Positions 9,801 to 18,847 of a stretch of 64,000 bases of DNA are shown in pieces (within the stretch, counting starts at the first letter, position 1; each line of letters opens with the position of its first letter). Where the stretch lies: assembly GCF_900129155.1 (NCBI RefSeq), contig NZ_FQVF01000010.1:124001-188000 (forward strand), written 5' to 3'. A program made the translations under genes and the position numbers. The notes below the pieces were generated by a model that ran no database searches, was not told where the DNA came from, and worked only from the letters and a program-made list of their open reading frames with translations. The stretch comes from Marinomonas polaris DSM 16579. Its GTDB lineage: Bacteria; Pseudomonadota; Gammaproteobacteria; Pseudomonadales; Marinomonadaceae.

Positions 9801-11420
9801 ATGAAAAATGTTAAATTAAGTGTGTTGCTTTTTTCTAGTTATGGGTTGATTATTTTTGGCCTGATTGTCGTTCTTGTATTTTCTTTTACTCGTATGAGTA
9901 ACATCAATGACCAATCTACTATTATTTCAGAAGACTGGCTTCCATCGGTTAAACTGATTGGAAGCATTGATACTCAAACCGCAGAATTACGAAATCTTGA
10001 AGCTGTCCATATTCTTTATGATACAGTTGATGAAAAAGTGAAGCTGGAAAAGGTCATAGAAGACCAAAAAAATAGTATTGAACAGACGATCAGAGACTAT
10101 AAAATATTAGTATCTAGTGTTGAAGAAGGAAAGTTATTAAAGCAATTTGAATCGAGCTATAAAGACTATTTAAGTATTGAAAATAAAGTTTTTACCCTTT
10201 CAAGGCAAGATGAAGATGATGCTGCACGTACTCTTTTTCTTACTGAATCATCTAAGAAATATAATGAGTACTCAGAATATTTAGATAAACTCTCTACGAT
10301 GAGTAGAGATGGTGCTAAATTGGCGAGTGATAATGGTGATGTTGTTTATCAAGAGTCCACCTCTATGCTTAGTATCGTCGCCGTAATTATTATTGCTGCC
10401 GCTCTTATTATTGCATTTTATATTACGCGCACATTGACTCAGCAAGTTGCCTATATTCAAAATGCTATGACTCGTTTATCGAGTGGTGATTTAAGTTTTC
10501 GTTTAGAAAATGTTTCACGTAATGAGTTAGGTATATTAGCGGGTCATTTTAATAAAACGGTTGAGCAGCTTTCTACCACAGTAAATGAAATTCAAGATGC
10601 CGCGACTCAATTAGCTTCAACATCAGAAGAGCTAAGTGTTGTCACAGAAAAATCTACTCAAGATATGCATCATCAGAATGAGCAATTAGAGTTGGCTGTT
10701 TCTGCTGTTACCGAAATGACATCAGCTGTTGAAGATGTAGCGCGCAATGCCGTTGCCACATCAAAAGATTCTGATACTGCAGATGAGCGTGCTGAATTAG
10801 GTCGTGATCAAGTTCAACAAACCATAAAAACCATTCAGTCTTTATTGACCGAGTTGAAGACTACAACTCAAGGCGTTAATGATCTAGCAGGGCAAGTTAG
10901 CAGCATTGGTTCGGTGCTAGATGTAATTCGTGGTATCGCAGACCAAACGAACTTATTGGCACTAAACGCAGCGATTGAAGCGGCTCGTGCTGGCGAAACA
11001 GGTCGAGGTTTTGCTGTTGTGGCAGATGAAGTACGTGCATTAGCACATCGTACTCAAGAGTCGACAAAAGATATTGAAGTAATGATTCAATCTGTGCAAA
11101 GCGGAACGGATCTTACTGTAAGTTCAATGCAGCGCAGCCATGAAAAAGCCAATGCCACATTGGAGATTGCTAATTTGTCTGGGGAAGCGCTTAAATCTAT
11201 CGCAGAGTCTGTTTCTCGCATCAATGATCAAAACATTGCCATTGCAAGTTCTGCCGAAGAACAAGCCCTTGTTGCACGAGAAGTAGATAAAAACTTGTTA
11301 GCTATTCGTGATATTGCGAATGAAGCGGTTGCCGGAGCAAATCAATCCAGTGCGGCGAGTTTAGATCTTGCCCGACTTGCAGAAAACCTCAGTGGATTAA
11401 CGAATCGCTTTAAGCTATAA
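9801..11420 (+). CDS. Methyl-accepting chemotaxis protein
   Basis: Transmembrane chemoreceptor, 539 residues. There is a membrane segment at about 6-28, a periplasmic four-helix-bundle type sensor to about 187, a second membrane segment at about 188-208 ([18 protein letters not shown]), a HAMP domain (about 210-262) and a long cytoplasmic coiled coil. The hairpin tip [20 protein letters not shown] is present, with [18 protein letters not shown] after it, which contacts CheA/CheW. The C-terminus lacks a CheR-tethering pentapeptide. The ligand is unknown. The gene stands alone between the decayed uxuA fragment and a bidirectional terminator. Confidence 0.95.
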   Translation: MKNVKLSVLLFSSYGLIIFGLIVVLVFSFTRMSNINDQSTIISEDWLPSVKLIGSIDTQTAELRNLEAVHILYDTVDEKVKLEKVIEDQKNSIEQTIRDYKILVSSVEEGKLLKQFESSYKDYLSIENKVFTLSRQDEDDAARTLFLTESSKKYNEYSEYLDKLSTMSRDGAKLASDNGDVVYQESTSMLSIVAVIIIAAALIIAFYITRTLTQQVAYIQNAMTRLSSGDLSFRLENVSRNELGILAGHFNKTVEQLSTTVNEIQDAATQLASTSEELSVVTEKSTQDMHHQNEQLELAVSAVTEMTSAVEDVARNAVATSKDSDTADERAELGRDQVQQTIKTIQSLLTELKTTTQGVNDLAGQVSSIGSVLDVIRGIADQTNLLALNAAIEAARAGETGRGFAVVADEVRALAHRTQESTKDIEVMIQSVQSGTDLTVSSMQRSHEKANATLEIANLSGEALKSIAESVSRINDQNIAIASSAEEQALVAREVDKNLLAIRDIANEAVAGANQSSAASLDLARLAENLSGLTNRFKL

Positions 11421-11460
11421 AGTTTTAGCTATTAAATAGCGATTCAAACAAGCTGATAAA

Positions 11461-11492
11461 AGACCGAGTAGCAGGCGCTACTCGGTCTTTTT
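11461..11492. terminator. Bidirectional terminator, first of a duplicated pair
   Basis: Perfect 12-bp stem (11461-11472 with 11477-11488), loop AGGC, T-run after it on the plus strand and TTTT on the minus strand. It serves the chemoreceptor and the convergent ABC-F gene, whose stop codon (11478-11480) lies inside the stem. The core hairpin is repeated at 13369-13396. Confidence 0.85.
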
Positions 11493-13037
11493 ATTTTTGA
11501 GTGCTACGATTTTATCCGCTCTTATCCATTTATCCTGATGTGTTACGAAGATCAGTGCACCTTGATAATTGTCTAGGGTTGCTGCGAGTTGGTCTTGGCT
11601 ATCAATATCTAGGTGATTGTCTGTTTCATCGAGTATCAGTATCCCTTCGCTAGGTAGCTGGCTGATGAGTAGTAATGCAACTTTCATACGCTCGCCACCG
11701 CTTAGAGCTGAACAAGGTAAGAAAACATGATCGCTGCGTAATCCTATACTGCCAAGAAAAGTTCGGATCGTACTGTCATCAAGATGCGTAGCTTGACTTT
11801 TTAAGAGTGCAAAAGGTGAGGTGAATTGATCCAGTAGGCTTAAATGCTGATCAAGATACAGGGTGTCGACATGACGATTGAGCTCGCCAGACTCCAAAGT
11901 TTTCAGACCTTGAATACATTGTATTAAAGTAGATTTGCCACTACCGTTTGGGCCATCAATGCGTAAGCGTTCTCCACGATCTAAGAAGATGCTTAATGGG
12001 GTTTTATCTCCAAAGGGAAGTACCGCATCAATGAGATCAAGTACCCGACGTTGGCCTTTATTTTGGCTAGATAGGTGCAAATTGAGTGTCGATGTTTTTA
12101 TTTGCTGGCATTGCTGTTGTTGGAGCTCCTTTTTCAAGATAAGACTACGTTGTTCTGCCATTCTAGCTTGTGCGCCACGTTGCTCTTGGGCTTTGTTCTT
12201 TCTACGATCTAAAAGCAATTTTGATTGGCTGCCAGAGGTGCGCTCTGCTTCACCTTGGCGCAGGCGTTGTTGAGATTTTTGTTCACGAATTTGCTGCTCA
12301 CGTTGTTCTTTTTTGAGTTTAGCTTTGGCTTGGCCTATGGCTTTTATTGAGTCATGATGCTGTTTTTTAAGTTGTGCGCGAAGGCTGTTAAAGTCCATAT
12401 GATAAGGATGGATGCCAGTCTCATTGAGTACTAAGAATCTATCAAGGCTGTTTAGTAACATGGCATCATGACTGACTAGTAGGACAGTGCTAGGCGTTTC
12501 TTTCAATTGTTGAATCAACCACTGGGTACTTTGTTTATCCAGATGGTTGCTTGGCTCATCGAGTAGTAATACATCAGGCTGTTGTTGTAACAGCCCAATC
12601 AGCTGCACTTTTGTACGTTGACCGCCACTGAGTGAAAGTATGGGTTGGTCTAATTCAAGTGCTAGATTCGCCTTCATGAGGCTTTCTTGGGCTTGCTCGA
12701 CCACATCCCAGTGTTGTTCGAGTAAATCGATATCTGTATCTAGAGGCTTACCATGTTCTACGCGTCTAAGCGCATCGTAATATTCGCCTAAATGCAAAGC
12801 ATCGATTACTCGCGGGATATCAGAGTAATTATCATTAATTGATTGGCGAAATAGGCAGCAGGTACCTGTGATAGTCGTATCACGTTGCTGCTGGGCAATG
12901 CATTCTAATAGTGTAGATTTGCCCACACCATTACGGCCGATAATCGCAGTGGTGCCGCCAGGGCAGCTAAAAGATAAATGGGAAAATAGAGTATCGCCAT
13001 TAGGCAATATATAAGATAGATCAGAAACAACCAGCAT
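11478..13037 (-). CDS. ABC-F family ATPase
   Basis: Two ATP-binding cassettes on one 519-residue chain and no membrane segments, hence a soluble ABC-F protein of the kind that acts on ribosomes, not a transporter. Cassette 1 has Walker A GRNGVGKST (34-42), signature LSGGQRTKVQ and Walker B VLLLDEPSNHLD. A Lys/Gln/Arg-rich linker follows (about 225-305). Cassette 2 has GPNGSGKST, LSGGERMKVALL and ILILDETDNHLD. ABC-F members include translation factors and antibiotic-resistance proteins; which kind this is cannot be told here. The ribosome site is weak, and a perfect palindrome lies 14-30 bases upstream of the start, where it could control translation. Confidence 0.9.
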   Translation of the reverse strand: MLVVSDLSYILPNGDTLFSHLSFSCPGGTTAIIGRNGVGKSTLLECIAQQQRDTTITGTCCLFRQSINDNYSDIPRVIDALHLGEYYDALRRVEHGKPLDTDIDLLEQHWDVVEQAQESLMKANLALELDQPILSLSGGQRTKVQLIGLLQQQPDVLLLDEPSNHLDKQSTQWLIQQLKETPSTVLLVSHDAMLLNSLDRFLVLNETGIHPYHMDFNSLRAQLKKQHHDSIKAIGQAKAKLKKEQREQQIREQKSQQRLRQGEAERTSGSQSKLLLDRRKNKAQEQRGAQARMAEQRSLILKKELQQQQCQQIKTSTLNLHLSSQNKGQRRVLDLIDAVLPFGDKTPLSIFLDRGERLRIDGPNGSGKSTLIQCIQGLKTLESGELNRHVDTLYLDQHLSLLDQFTSPFALLKSQATHLDDSTIRTFLGSIGLRSDHVFLPCSALSGGERMKVALLLISQLPSEGILILDETDNHLDIDSQDQLAATLDNYQGALIFVTHQDKWIRADKIVALKNKKTE

Positions 13038-13050
13038 AACACGCTCACTG

Positions 13051-13067
13051 GGAAGTCGACGACTTCC
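13051..13067 (-). promoter_or_regulatory. Palindrome in the leader of the ABC-F gene
   Basis: Arms of 8 bases, GGAAGTCG and CGACTTCC, around a single central base, immediately upstream of the ABC-F start. On the minus strand the arm contains GAGGAAG, a ribosome-binding-like sequence, so it may be an operator or a translational hairpin. The following stretch to 13368 is AT-rich and shows no gene. Confidence 0.4.
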
Positions 13068-13368
13068 TCACCTTAATTCAACATATAAAATATCTATGAA
13101 AAAAAGGCTTAGTTGTTCACGGCGCGATATGCTCCTCTGCAAGTGATAGGATAAAATAATACTAGAGCGCTAAGATAAGAAAAACAAGTTGGTGGTACCT
13201 ATTATTATAGGTTCGTTGTTTATGCATAAATGGCAAGAATTTATATTTTGATAATAAGGACGCATACTTAAAGCGACATGTAAACAAAGTTATTCCCTAG
13301 ACAGTTTCATTTTTATCTGTAAATTATTTATTTCAGCTGTACAGAGAGACAAGTATTTCATAAAAAAA

Positions 13369-13396
13369 CGAGTAGCAGGCGCTACTCGGTCTTTTA
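13369..13396. terminator. Bidirectional terminator, second of a duplicated pair
   Basis: Stem 13369-13376 with 13381-13388, loop AGGC, T-rich on both outer sides (seven T on the minus strand). It shares 27 consecutive bases with the terminator at 11465-11491. On the minus strand it ends the apbE transcript. Confidence 0.8.
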
Positions 13397-13414
13397 TTTT
13401 AGCCAAGTAACTTA

Positions 13415-14479
13415 TTAGTCAAATTTCACCCGGTTTGTTTTAAGCAAAGCGTCGCTGCTGGAGTTGATTAATTTGTCGTTCTTTCTTTCGATGAAGAATA
13501 CGTCTAGGTTTTCATTCTTGGCAATTTTTGCGCCTTCTACAGGGCCTAGGCACAACATGGTTGTTGCCCATGCATCGCTGACTCTTGGATCGGTGCCAAA
13601 CACAGAAGCCGATATAAGATTATGAGTAATGGGTTTGCCTGTGCTTGGGTTGATGATGTGAGAATATTCAACACCGTTATCATCAAAGTGACGGTTATAA
13701 GTACCTGATGTATCTAGCGTAACGCCATCTTCATTTTTGATAGTAATAACTTGATAGACTTTTGGGCCACCTTCGGCAGAAGGAATAGGGCTCTGAATGG
13801 CCACTCGCCATTTATCGCCGTTAGGCTTGTGTCCTTTAATCTTCATGTCACCACCAAATTGCACCATGTAGTTTTGGTAGCCTTTGGATTCTAATACATG
13901 GCTTAACTTGCCAATAGTGTAGCCTTCGCCCATAGAGGAGAAATCAAGCTGTAAAAAAGGGCGAGTTTTACGAACGCGTAAATTTTCTTCATCTACTTCA
14001 ATTTTATCAATGCCGAGCTCTGATGTAAGTGCAACAAGTTCTTCTGGTGTAGGCACATGAAGTTTGTCGGTTTTGAAACCCCATAAATCGAACAAAGGCC
14101 CAATAGTTGGATCGTAACAACCTTCCGATTTTGTATGTATATCTTGGGCAATTTGGACAAGCTCAACAAAGTCTTGAGAGACCGGTTGCCAAGCTATAGA
14201 TGGGCTACGGTTGAATTCGGAAATGAAAGAATCAGGACTATAAGTAGAAAGCTCTTTGTCTATTTGGGCAAGCGTATCGTTAAACGCCGCTTGTACCTCT
14301 GTGACTGGAACCGCGTCTTCAGACCAGAAGCTTATTTGATACGTCGTGCCTTGGGCATAACCTTCAACAGTTTCAAGTTTTGGTGGTTCACTGCAACCCA
14401 CTAAAAAAGTCGTCATCAGTAGGGCGCTAAAACCCGCAATAGCGGTGGGATTAAAGCGAGATTTTGTGGATGTAGCCAT
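13415..14479 (-). CDS. apbE: FAD:protein FMN transferase, lipoprotein
   Basis: ApbE-family flavin transferase, 354 residues, attaching FMN covalently to Thr residues of target proteins outside the cytoplasm. The N-terminus has a lipoprotein signal with lipobox LVGC, Cys29 being the probable lipidated residue. Family features follow: TTYQISFWS, FDLWGFK, QLDFSSMGEGYTIGKL, GGDMKIKGH and the C-terminal TSGTYNRHF plus SHIINPSTGKPI block that binds FAD and Mg2+. It is not next to nqr, rnf or another flavinylation target here; it is the only gene between two terminated units. Confidence 0.93.
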   Translation of the reverse strand: MATSTKSRFNPTAIAGFSALLMTTFLVGCSEPPKLETVEGYAQGTTYQISFWSEDAVPVTEVQAAFNDTLAQIDKELSTYSPDSFISEFNRSPSIAWQPVSQDFVELVQIAQDIHTKSEGCYDPTIGPLFDLWGFKTDKLHVPTPEELVALTSELGIDKIEVDEENLRVRKTRPFLQLDFSSMGEGYTIGKLSHVLESKGYQNYMVQFGGDMKIKGHKPNGDKWRVAIQSPIPSAEGGPKVYQVITIKNEDGVTLDTSGTYNRHFDDNGVEYSHIINPSTGKPITHNLISASVFGTDPRVSDAWATTMLCLGPVEGAKIAKNENLDVFFIERKNDKLINSSSDALLKTNRVKFD

Positions 14480-14624
14480 ACAATATAAGCCTTGTTAAAA
14501 AATAAAACGTGACAAGTTTATCAGCCGTTTATGATCAACTCTATCAAACTGCCTAGCATCCACACTAATGTGCATTTTTGCTAAATTTCTTGCTTCACTG
14601 CAACCGGATACTTATCTTTGACTC

Positions 14625-15611
14625 TTAAAGTTCTGGAAGAAGGCCACTTCTTACTGCACCGGGCGATATTCCTGTCATTCGTTTGAAGGCTCGACTAAAT
14701 GAAGCCGCAGAGCCATAGCCAAGTCGATCGGCAATTTCGTCAAGTGACAGGTTATCTTGGCTGATCCACTGACTTGCTAGGCGCATGCGTAGGTTGCCTA
14801 GATATTGCTGTGGTGTGGAATGGGTTAATTCGGTAAAGCGTTCAGCAAAGACAGATCGTGATACCCCCATTTCTGACGCCATATCTGCCACCGACCATTG
14901 TCGTCCAGGTTCATGATGCAGAGCAGATAAAACCTGTGCGAGTTTCGGGTCGCGCATTGCTTCAACCCAGCCGCATACATTGCATCCAATCTCTACCCAG
15001 CGACGTAAAATGGCAGCAGCCACTACATCGGCAAGTCGCGTCAAAATTACGCTATATCCTGGTCGTTTAGCTTTCAGTTCCTTGGTCATCACATCGAGGA
15101 TGGCAGGAATTTGCGGATCATAATCGGGTACCGTTTCAATGTGCATTACTTCTGGCTTCAAATGAGCTAACGGATGAAGCCAGCCCAAATCGAATTCCAT
15201 GGCGCAACTGAAAATAAAATTGTTCTTTGATCGGCATATTTCAGTGTTGCAAACGCTTATTTCCGACGTGGCATCACATAATTGCACTTTTTCAAAGGCA
15301 TTAATACTGACTAGCGGCACACCATCTTCGCTATAAAGATCATGGGTTCCTGCACAAGGCATTAATACTGCATCACCGCATGCAAGCTGGTGTACAGCTC
15401 CGCTTCGAGTTCGTAAAAATGCTGAACCCTGTCCAATGAAATGAAAGTAAGCCAATCTTTTATCTGATTCCTCCCCAAATTGCAGGCCAAACGGAGCGGA
15501 AATTTCGACTCGTCTGTATTCAAGGCCCTTAAGGCGTACGCCAGACAAAAGTTCGTTCATCATATCGTGTCGGGCTTCATTGGTTATGTTGTTTGTCGAG
15601 GACGGTTGCAT
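14625..15611 (-). CDS. AraC family regulator with N-terminal cupin domain
   Basis: About 328 residues. The N-terminal cupin-type ligand domain (about 20-190; FHFIGQGSAFLRTR) is followed by a C-terminal double helix-turn-helix: MASEMGVSRSVFAERF and LDEIADRLGYGSAASFSRAF, then TGISPGAVR. The start at 15611 (MQPSS) is preferred because GGAG lies 4 bases before it; an upstream ATG at 15701 would run into the divergent promoter and a downstream one at 15563 lacks a ribosome site. It is divergent from an MFS exporter, which it probably controls through the inverted repeat in the shared gap. Confidence 0.88.
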   Translation of the reverse strand: MQPSSTNNITNEARHDMMNELLSGVRLKGLEYRRVEISAPFGLQFGEESDKRLAYFHFIGQGSAFLRTRSGAVHQLACGDAVLMPCAGTHDLYSEDGVPLVSINAFEKVQLCDATSEISVCNTEICRSKNNFIFSCAMEFDLGWLHPLAHLKPEVMHIETVPDYDPQIPAILDVMTKELKAKRPGYSVILTRLADVVAAAILRRWVEIGCNVCGWVEAMRDPKLAQVLSALHHEPGRQWSVADMASEMGVSRSVFAERFTELTHSTPQQYLGNLRMRLASQWISQDNLSLDEIADRLGYGSAASFSRAFKRMTGISPGAVRSGLLPEL

Positions 15612-15620
15612 AGTTCTCCG

Positions 15621-15662
15621 GACGATATGGTATGAATTTAAGACATATTGGTATATATCGTC
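15621..15662. promoter_or_regulatory. Inverted repeat in the araC/MFS divergent promoter
   Basis: GACGATAT at 15621-15628 and its complement ATATCGTC at 15655-15662, separated by 26 bases in the 110-base gap between the two divergent starts. A likely binding site for the AraC-type regulator, by position only. Confidence 0.4.
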
Positions 15663-15721
15663 TGGTCTGTCCATATTATTCTGTACGCAATATACAAACA
15701 TTCATTTCAAGAGGACTTTCG

Positions 15722-16927
15722 ATGACGAATACATTAAATGCGTCTCCGGCGCAGGTACAAGACGTACCTGCTTGGGGGGCAGTAATAGCCATGACGTTAG
15801 GTGTTTTTGGGTTAGTTACGGCGGAGTTTCTGCCAGCAAGCCTTCTAACACCAATGGCTTCCGATCTTTCGATTACTGAAGGGATGGCAGGCCAAGCCGT
15901 TTCGGCTACCGCTATTCTTGCGGTATTTGCCAGTCTTTTGACCGCTACTGTTACCCGCAGAATGGACCGCCGTTATGTTTTACTGGGATTTTCAGTGCTG
16001 TTAATTATCTCGAATATTTTGGTTGCTCTCGCACCTAATTTCTTCCTGTTGTTAGCTGGTCGTGTACTACTTGGCATTGCACTTGGTGGTTTTTGGACCA
16101 TGGCTGCCGCCATTGTTATGCGGTTGGTTCCTGATAAAGACATTCCTCGTGCGTTAGCTATTCTGTTTAGCGGCGTTTCGGCAGCCACTATATTTGCTGC
16201 TCCGCTCGGCAGTTATCTTGGTGGTACTATCGGCTGGCGTAATGTTTTCCTGTTGGTAGCCTTGCTTGGTGTTCTGGTCCTTGCTGTCCAGTTTGCTACT
16301 TTGCCGAGAATGCAACCGCGTGGCCGAGCAACATTAGGTACCCTGATCGCGGTGATGAATCGCCCTCGAATGAAATTCGGCCTGTTAATGCTGGTGCTTA
16401 TTTTTACGGGGCATTTCGCTTTATTTACCTACGTTCGGCCGTTTCTTGAAAATGTGACAGGTGTCGCAACTGCTGGTATTTCGGGTATTTTATTGGGTTT
16501 TGGTGTTGCTAATTTCATTGGTACTTATATAGCCGGAGCCTTGATTGCGCGATCATTGCGCCTAACCCTTACGCTTATGCCGTTGATCATTGGTTTGGCT
16601 GGAATCGGTATGGTCAGTATCCAGGGCGCTGTTGCACCAACGGCTATATTGGTGGCTATCTGGGGAATGGCGTTTGGTGGTGTGCCAGTTGCTTGGTCGA
16701 CTTGGATTACACGCAGTGTTCCTGATGAAGCCGAAAGTGGTGGTGGACTTCTGGTTGCTGCTATTCAGGTTGGTATTGCAACCGGTGCAGCAGCAGGTGG
16801 GCTTGTTTTTGATGTTAGTGGTGCGTTTGGTGTCTTTACAATCGCCGCTCTGATACTTCTGGCTGCCGCCATTATTGTCACGTTTGGTTTGCGAACTGAT
16901 CCAGTAAAAGTCGCACAAAGCGTTTAA
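15722..16927 (+). CDS. MFS transporter, NepI/PbuE-like drug:H+ antiporter-1 family
   Basis: Twelve-helix inner-membrane transporter, 401 residues. The segments TAEFLPASLLTPMASDLSI, GRVLLGIALGGFWTM, RLVPDKDIPRALAILFSG and VAWSTWITRSVPDEAE closely parallel E. coli NepI, a purine ribonucleoside exporter, so export of a small polar metabolite or drug is likely. The start at 15722 is chosen because AGAGGA precedes it and the longer frame from 15632 adds a hydrophilic stretch overlapping the promoter. Divergent from the AraC-type regulator, its probable controller. A terminator follows. Confidence 0.88.
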   Translation: MTNTLNASPAQVQDVPAWGAVIAMTLGVFGLVTAEFLPASLLTPMASDLSITEGMAGQAVSATAILAVFASLLTATVTRRMDRRYVLLGFSVLLIISNILVALAPNFFLLLAGRVLLGIALGGFWTMAAAIVMRLVPDKDIPRALAILFSGVSAATIFAAPLGSYLGGTIGWRNVFLLVALLGVLVLAVQFATLPRMQPRGRATLGTLIAVMNRPRMKFGLLMLVLIFTGHFALFTYVRPFLENVTGVATAGISGILLGFGVANFIGTYIAGALIARSLRLTLTLMPLIIGLAGIGMVSIQGAVAPTAILVAIWGMAFGGVPVAWSTWITRSVPDEAESGGGLLVAAIQVGIATGAAAGGLVFDVSGAFGVFTIAALILLAAAIIVTFGLRTDPVKVAQSV

Positions 16928-16948
16928 ATATCCTCTCTCTAATGACTC

Positions 16949-16990
16949 AAATCACCCCGATTATTTCATCATAATCGGGGTGATTTTTAT
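16949..16990. terminator. Bidirectional terminator between MFS and lysE genes
   Basis: Perfect 16-bp stem (16949-16964 with 16971-16986), six-base loop, T-run on the plus strand and A-run at the left end that reads as T on the minus strand. It separates two convergent genes. Confidence 0.9.
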
Positions 16991-17031
16991 CCATTTGATA
17001 TTGGCGGCTCAATGCGCGTTGTTGTAAAGAG

Positions 17032-17697
17032 TTAGTTAATTAATAACCGTAAACCGAGACATGTCATTAGCAAGCCAGTAACGCGTTCGATCCATATTTT
17101 AAAGACCAACACTTTCTGTTGAATTCTCACTGACGTTAGTAAACAAGCGACTAGGGCAAACCAAATAAAATGCGCTAAGGCAATATAAGCACCATAGCCA
17201 AGCTCCATTAATAAAGAGGTATCTGTTGAAATGACTTGGCTAAACAAAGATACGATAAACAACATGGTTTTTGGGTTGAGTGCGTTACAGGCAAACCCAG
17301 ACCAAAAAGCTGAGCCGTTGCTTGTTACTTTGATTTTAGGCGAGCTTTGATCTTTTAATGGCTCCGGTGTCTGGCTAGGTCGTGCTCTAAATACGATTGT
17401 CTTGATATCCGGCCATAAGGCTGAACCCCCCAACCAAATAAGGTACATAGCGCCGAGATAGCGCAAGGTATTCAGAACCCAGATATTGTTTGCAAACACA
17501 ATCCCCAGTCCCAAGAGTGTATAAGCCAAATGTACACTGATGGCAGCACTTATTCCGATAGCGCATAAAATGCCATCGCGTCGACCTTTTAGTAACGAGA
17601 CTTTTGACACCATTGCAAAATCTGGCCCCGGACTCATGGCAGCCAATAACGTGATAATGGCAACGGAATATAACTCAAATTGATCGATATTTAACAT
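17032..17697 (-). CDS. LysE family amino-acid or metabolite exporter
   Basis: Inner-membrane exporter of the LysE/RhtB family, 221 residues with about six membrane segments. The family signature is near the N-terminus: LLAAMSPGPDFAMVSKVSLL followed by GRRDGILCAIGISAA, and CNALNPKTMLFIVSLF lies in the second half. The substrate is not predictable from sequence; RhtB relatives export threonine, homoserine or lysine. It is divergent from a LysR-type regulator with 69 bases between starts, the usual arrangement for LysE exporters and their regulators. Confidence 0.92.
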   Translation of the reverse strand: MLNIDQFELYSVAIITLLAAMSPGPDFAMVSKVSLLKGRRDGILCAIGISAAISVHLAYTLLGLGIVFANNIWVLNTLRYLGAMYLIWLGGSALWPDIKTIVFRARPSQTPEPLKDQSSPKIKVTSNGSAFWSGFACNALNPKTMLFIVSLFSQVISTDTSLLMELGYGAYIALAHFIWFALVACLLTSVRIQQKVLVFKIWIERVTGLLMTCLGLRLLIN

Positions 17698-17766
17698 GGC
17701 AAGACACTCTCATCTGTGAATAATAAGAGTATGAATAGATGATTAAGTAAATAAAATCGATAATTA

Positions 17767-18678
17767 ATGGTGAATATTGTGAGTAATAATCACATAAAAA
17801 GACGACTTCCTCCCTTGGGAACATTGACTGCATTCGAAGCTGCAGCGCATCATCAAAGCTTTTCTCGTGCGGCTCAAGAGCTTCATTTAACTCACGGCGC
17901 AATTAGTCGAGCCGTGGCGCAAATAGAAGAGCGTATTGGCGTTGATTTATTTGTGCGCCGTAATCGTCGGGTTTATCTGACCGCCGCAGGGCAACGATTG
18001 CTAAAAACCACCACAGAAGCCCTCGATGCATTAAGTTATACCGTGGAGGAAATTCATCGTCATGATAGCACTTCACCATTTCTGACTGTGTCATGTGAAC
18101 CCAGTTTGGCAATGCGTTGGTTAATGCCGCGATTAGGTGAGTTTAGAGCACAGTGTCCGGAATTAAATATTGATCTAAGAATGGCGGGTGGTCCTATTGA
18201 TCTATTGTCAGAGAATTGTGACATTGCCATTCGGCGCATGGACTTTGGTGTCCACGAAGATTATCAAATAACAACAATCTGTTCTGAACTGGCTGGCCCT
18301 GTATGTACAAAAGACTATTGGGAGAAACATATTAACCAAGACTTGAATGAAGCTAATTGGTTACACAGCAGAACTCGACCCAATGCATGGGACGACTGGA
18401 AAACGTCTCATGGTTTGGAAAAAGTCATTCCGAAAAGTGAGCAGCACTTTGATCATTTTTTTTATACTTTGCAGGCTGCCCAAGATCAGCTAGGCATAGC
18501 CATTGGTTCTACTCCCTTAGTTTCAGATGACCTAACAATGCAGCGTCTTATTGCGCCATTAGGCATGCATCCCACAGGTTATAACTACGCTTTATTAACA
18601 CTAGATGATCCTAATTTAGATCCAAGAATTGCAGCATTTTCTAATTGGTTGATTGGTGCAATTGCTTCCTCTCTTTAA
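17767..18678 (+). CDS. LysR family transcriptional regulator
   Basis: LysR-type regulator, 303 residues, of the GcvA-like subgroup. Helix-turn-helix at about 12-70 (GTLTAFEAAAHHQSFSRAA, then LTHGAISRAVAQIEERIGVDLF) and a substrate-binding domain at about 95-300. Divergent from the LysE-family exporter, which it most likely regulates. The ATG at 17767 lacks a clear ribosome site; a GTG at 17779 is possible. Confidence 0.9.
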   Translation: MVNIVSNNHIKRRLPPLGTLTAFEAAAHHQSFSRAAQELHLTHGAISRAVAQIEERIGVDLFVRRNRRVYLTAAGQRLLKTTTEALDALSYTVEEIHRHDSTSPFLTVSCEPSLAMRWLMPRLGEFRAQCPELNIDLRMAGGPIDLLSENCDIAIRRMDFGVHEDYQITTICSELAGPVCTKDYWEKHINQDLNEANWLHSRTRPNAWDDWKTSHGLEKVIPKSEQHFDHFFYTLQAAQDQLGIAIGSTPLVSDDLTMQRLIAPLGMHPTGYNYALLTLDDPNLDPRIAAFSNWLIGAIASSL

Positions 18679-18847
18679 TGCTGGTCGGCTAATTTTAATG
18701 GGGGCATGATTTAAGCAATAGAATAATAATGTCGTTTAACATGTATGTTACCGAAAGATCGTTGCTTATTTGTGTAGAGATATATTCTTATAGCTTACTT
18801 TGACCTAGTATCGGTATCTTATTGGCATTAGGACTTCGACTCAGTCT

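Noticed and set aside
11478-13037. ABC transporter
   Set aside because: Two ATPase cassettes fused with no membrane domain and no permease partner; this is an ABC-F protein.
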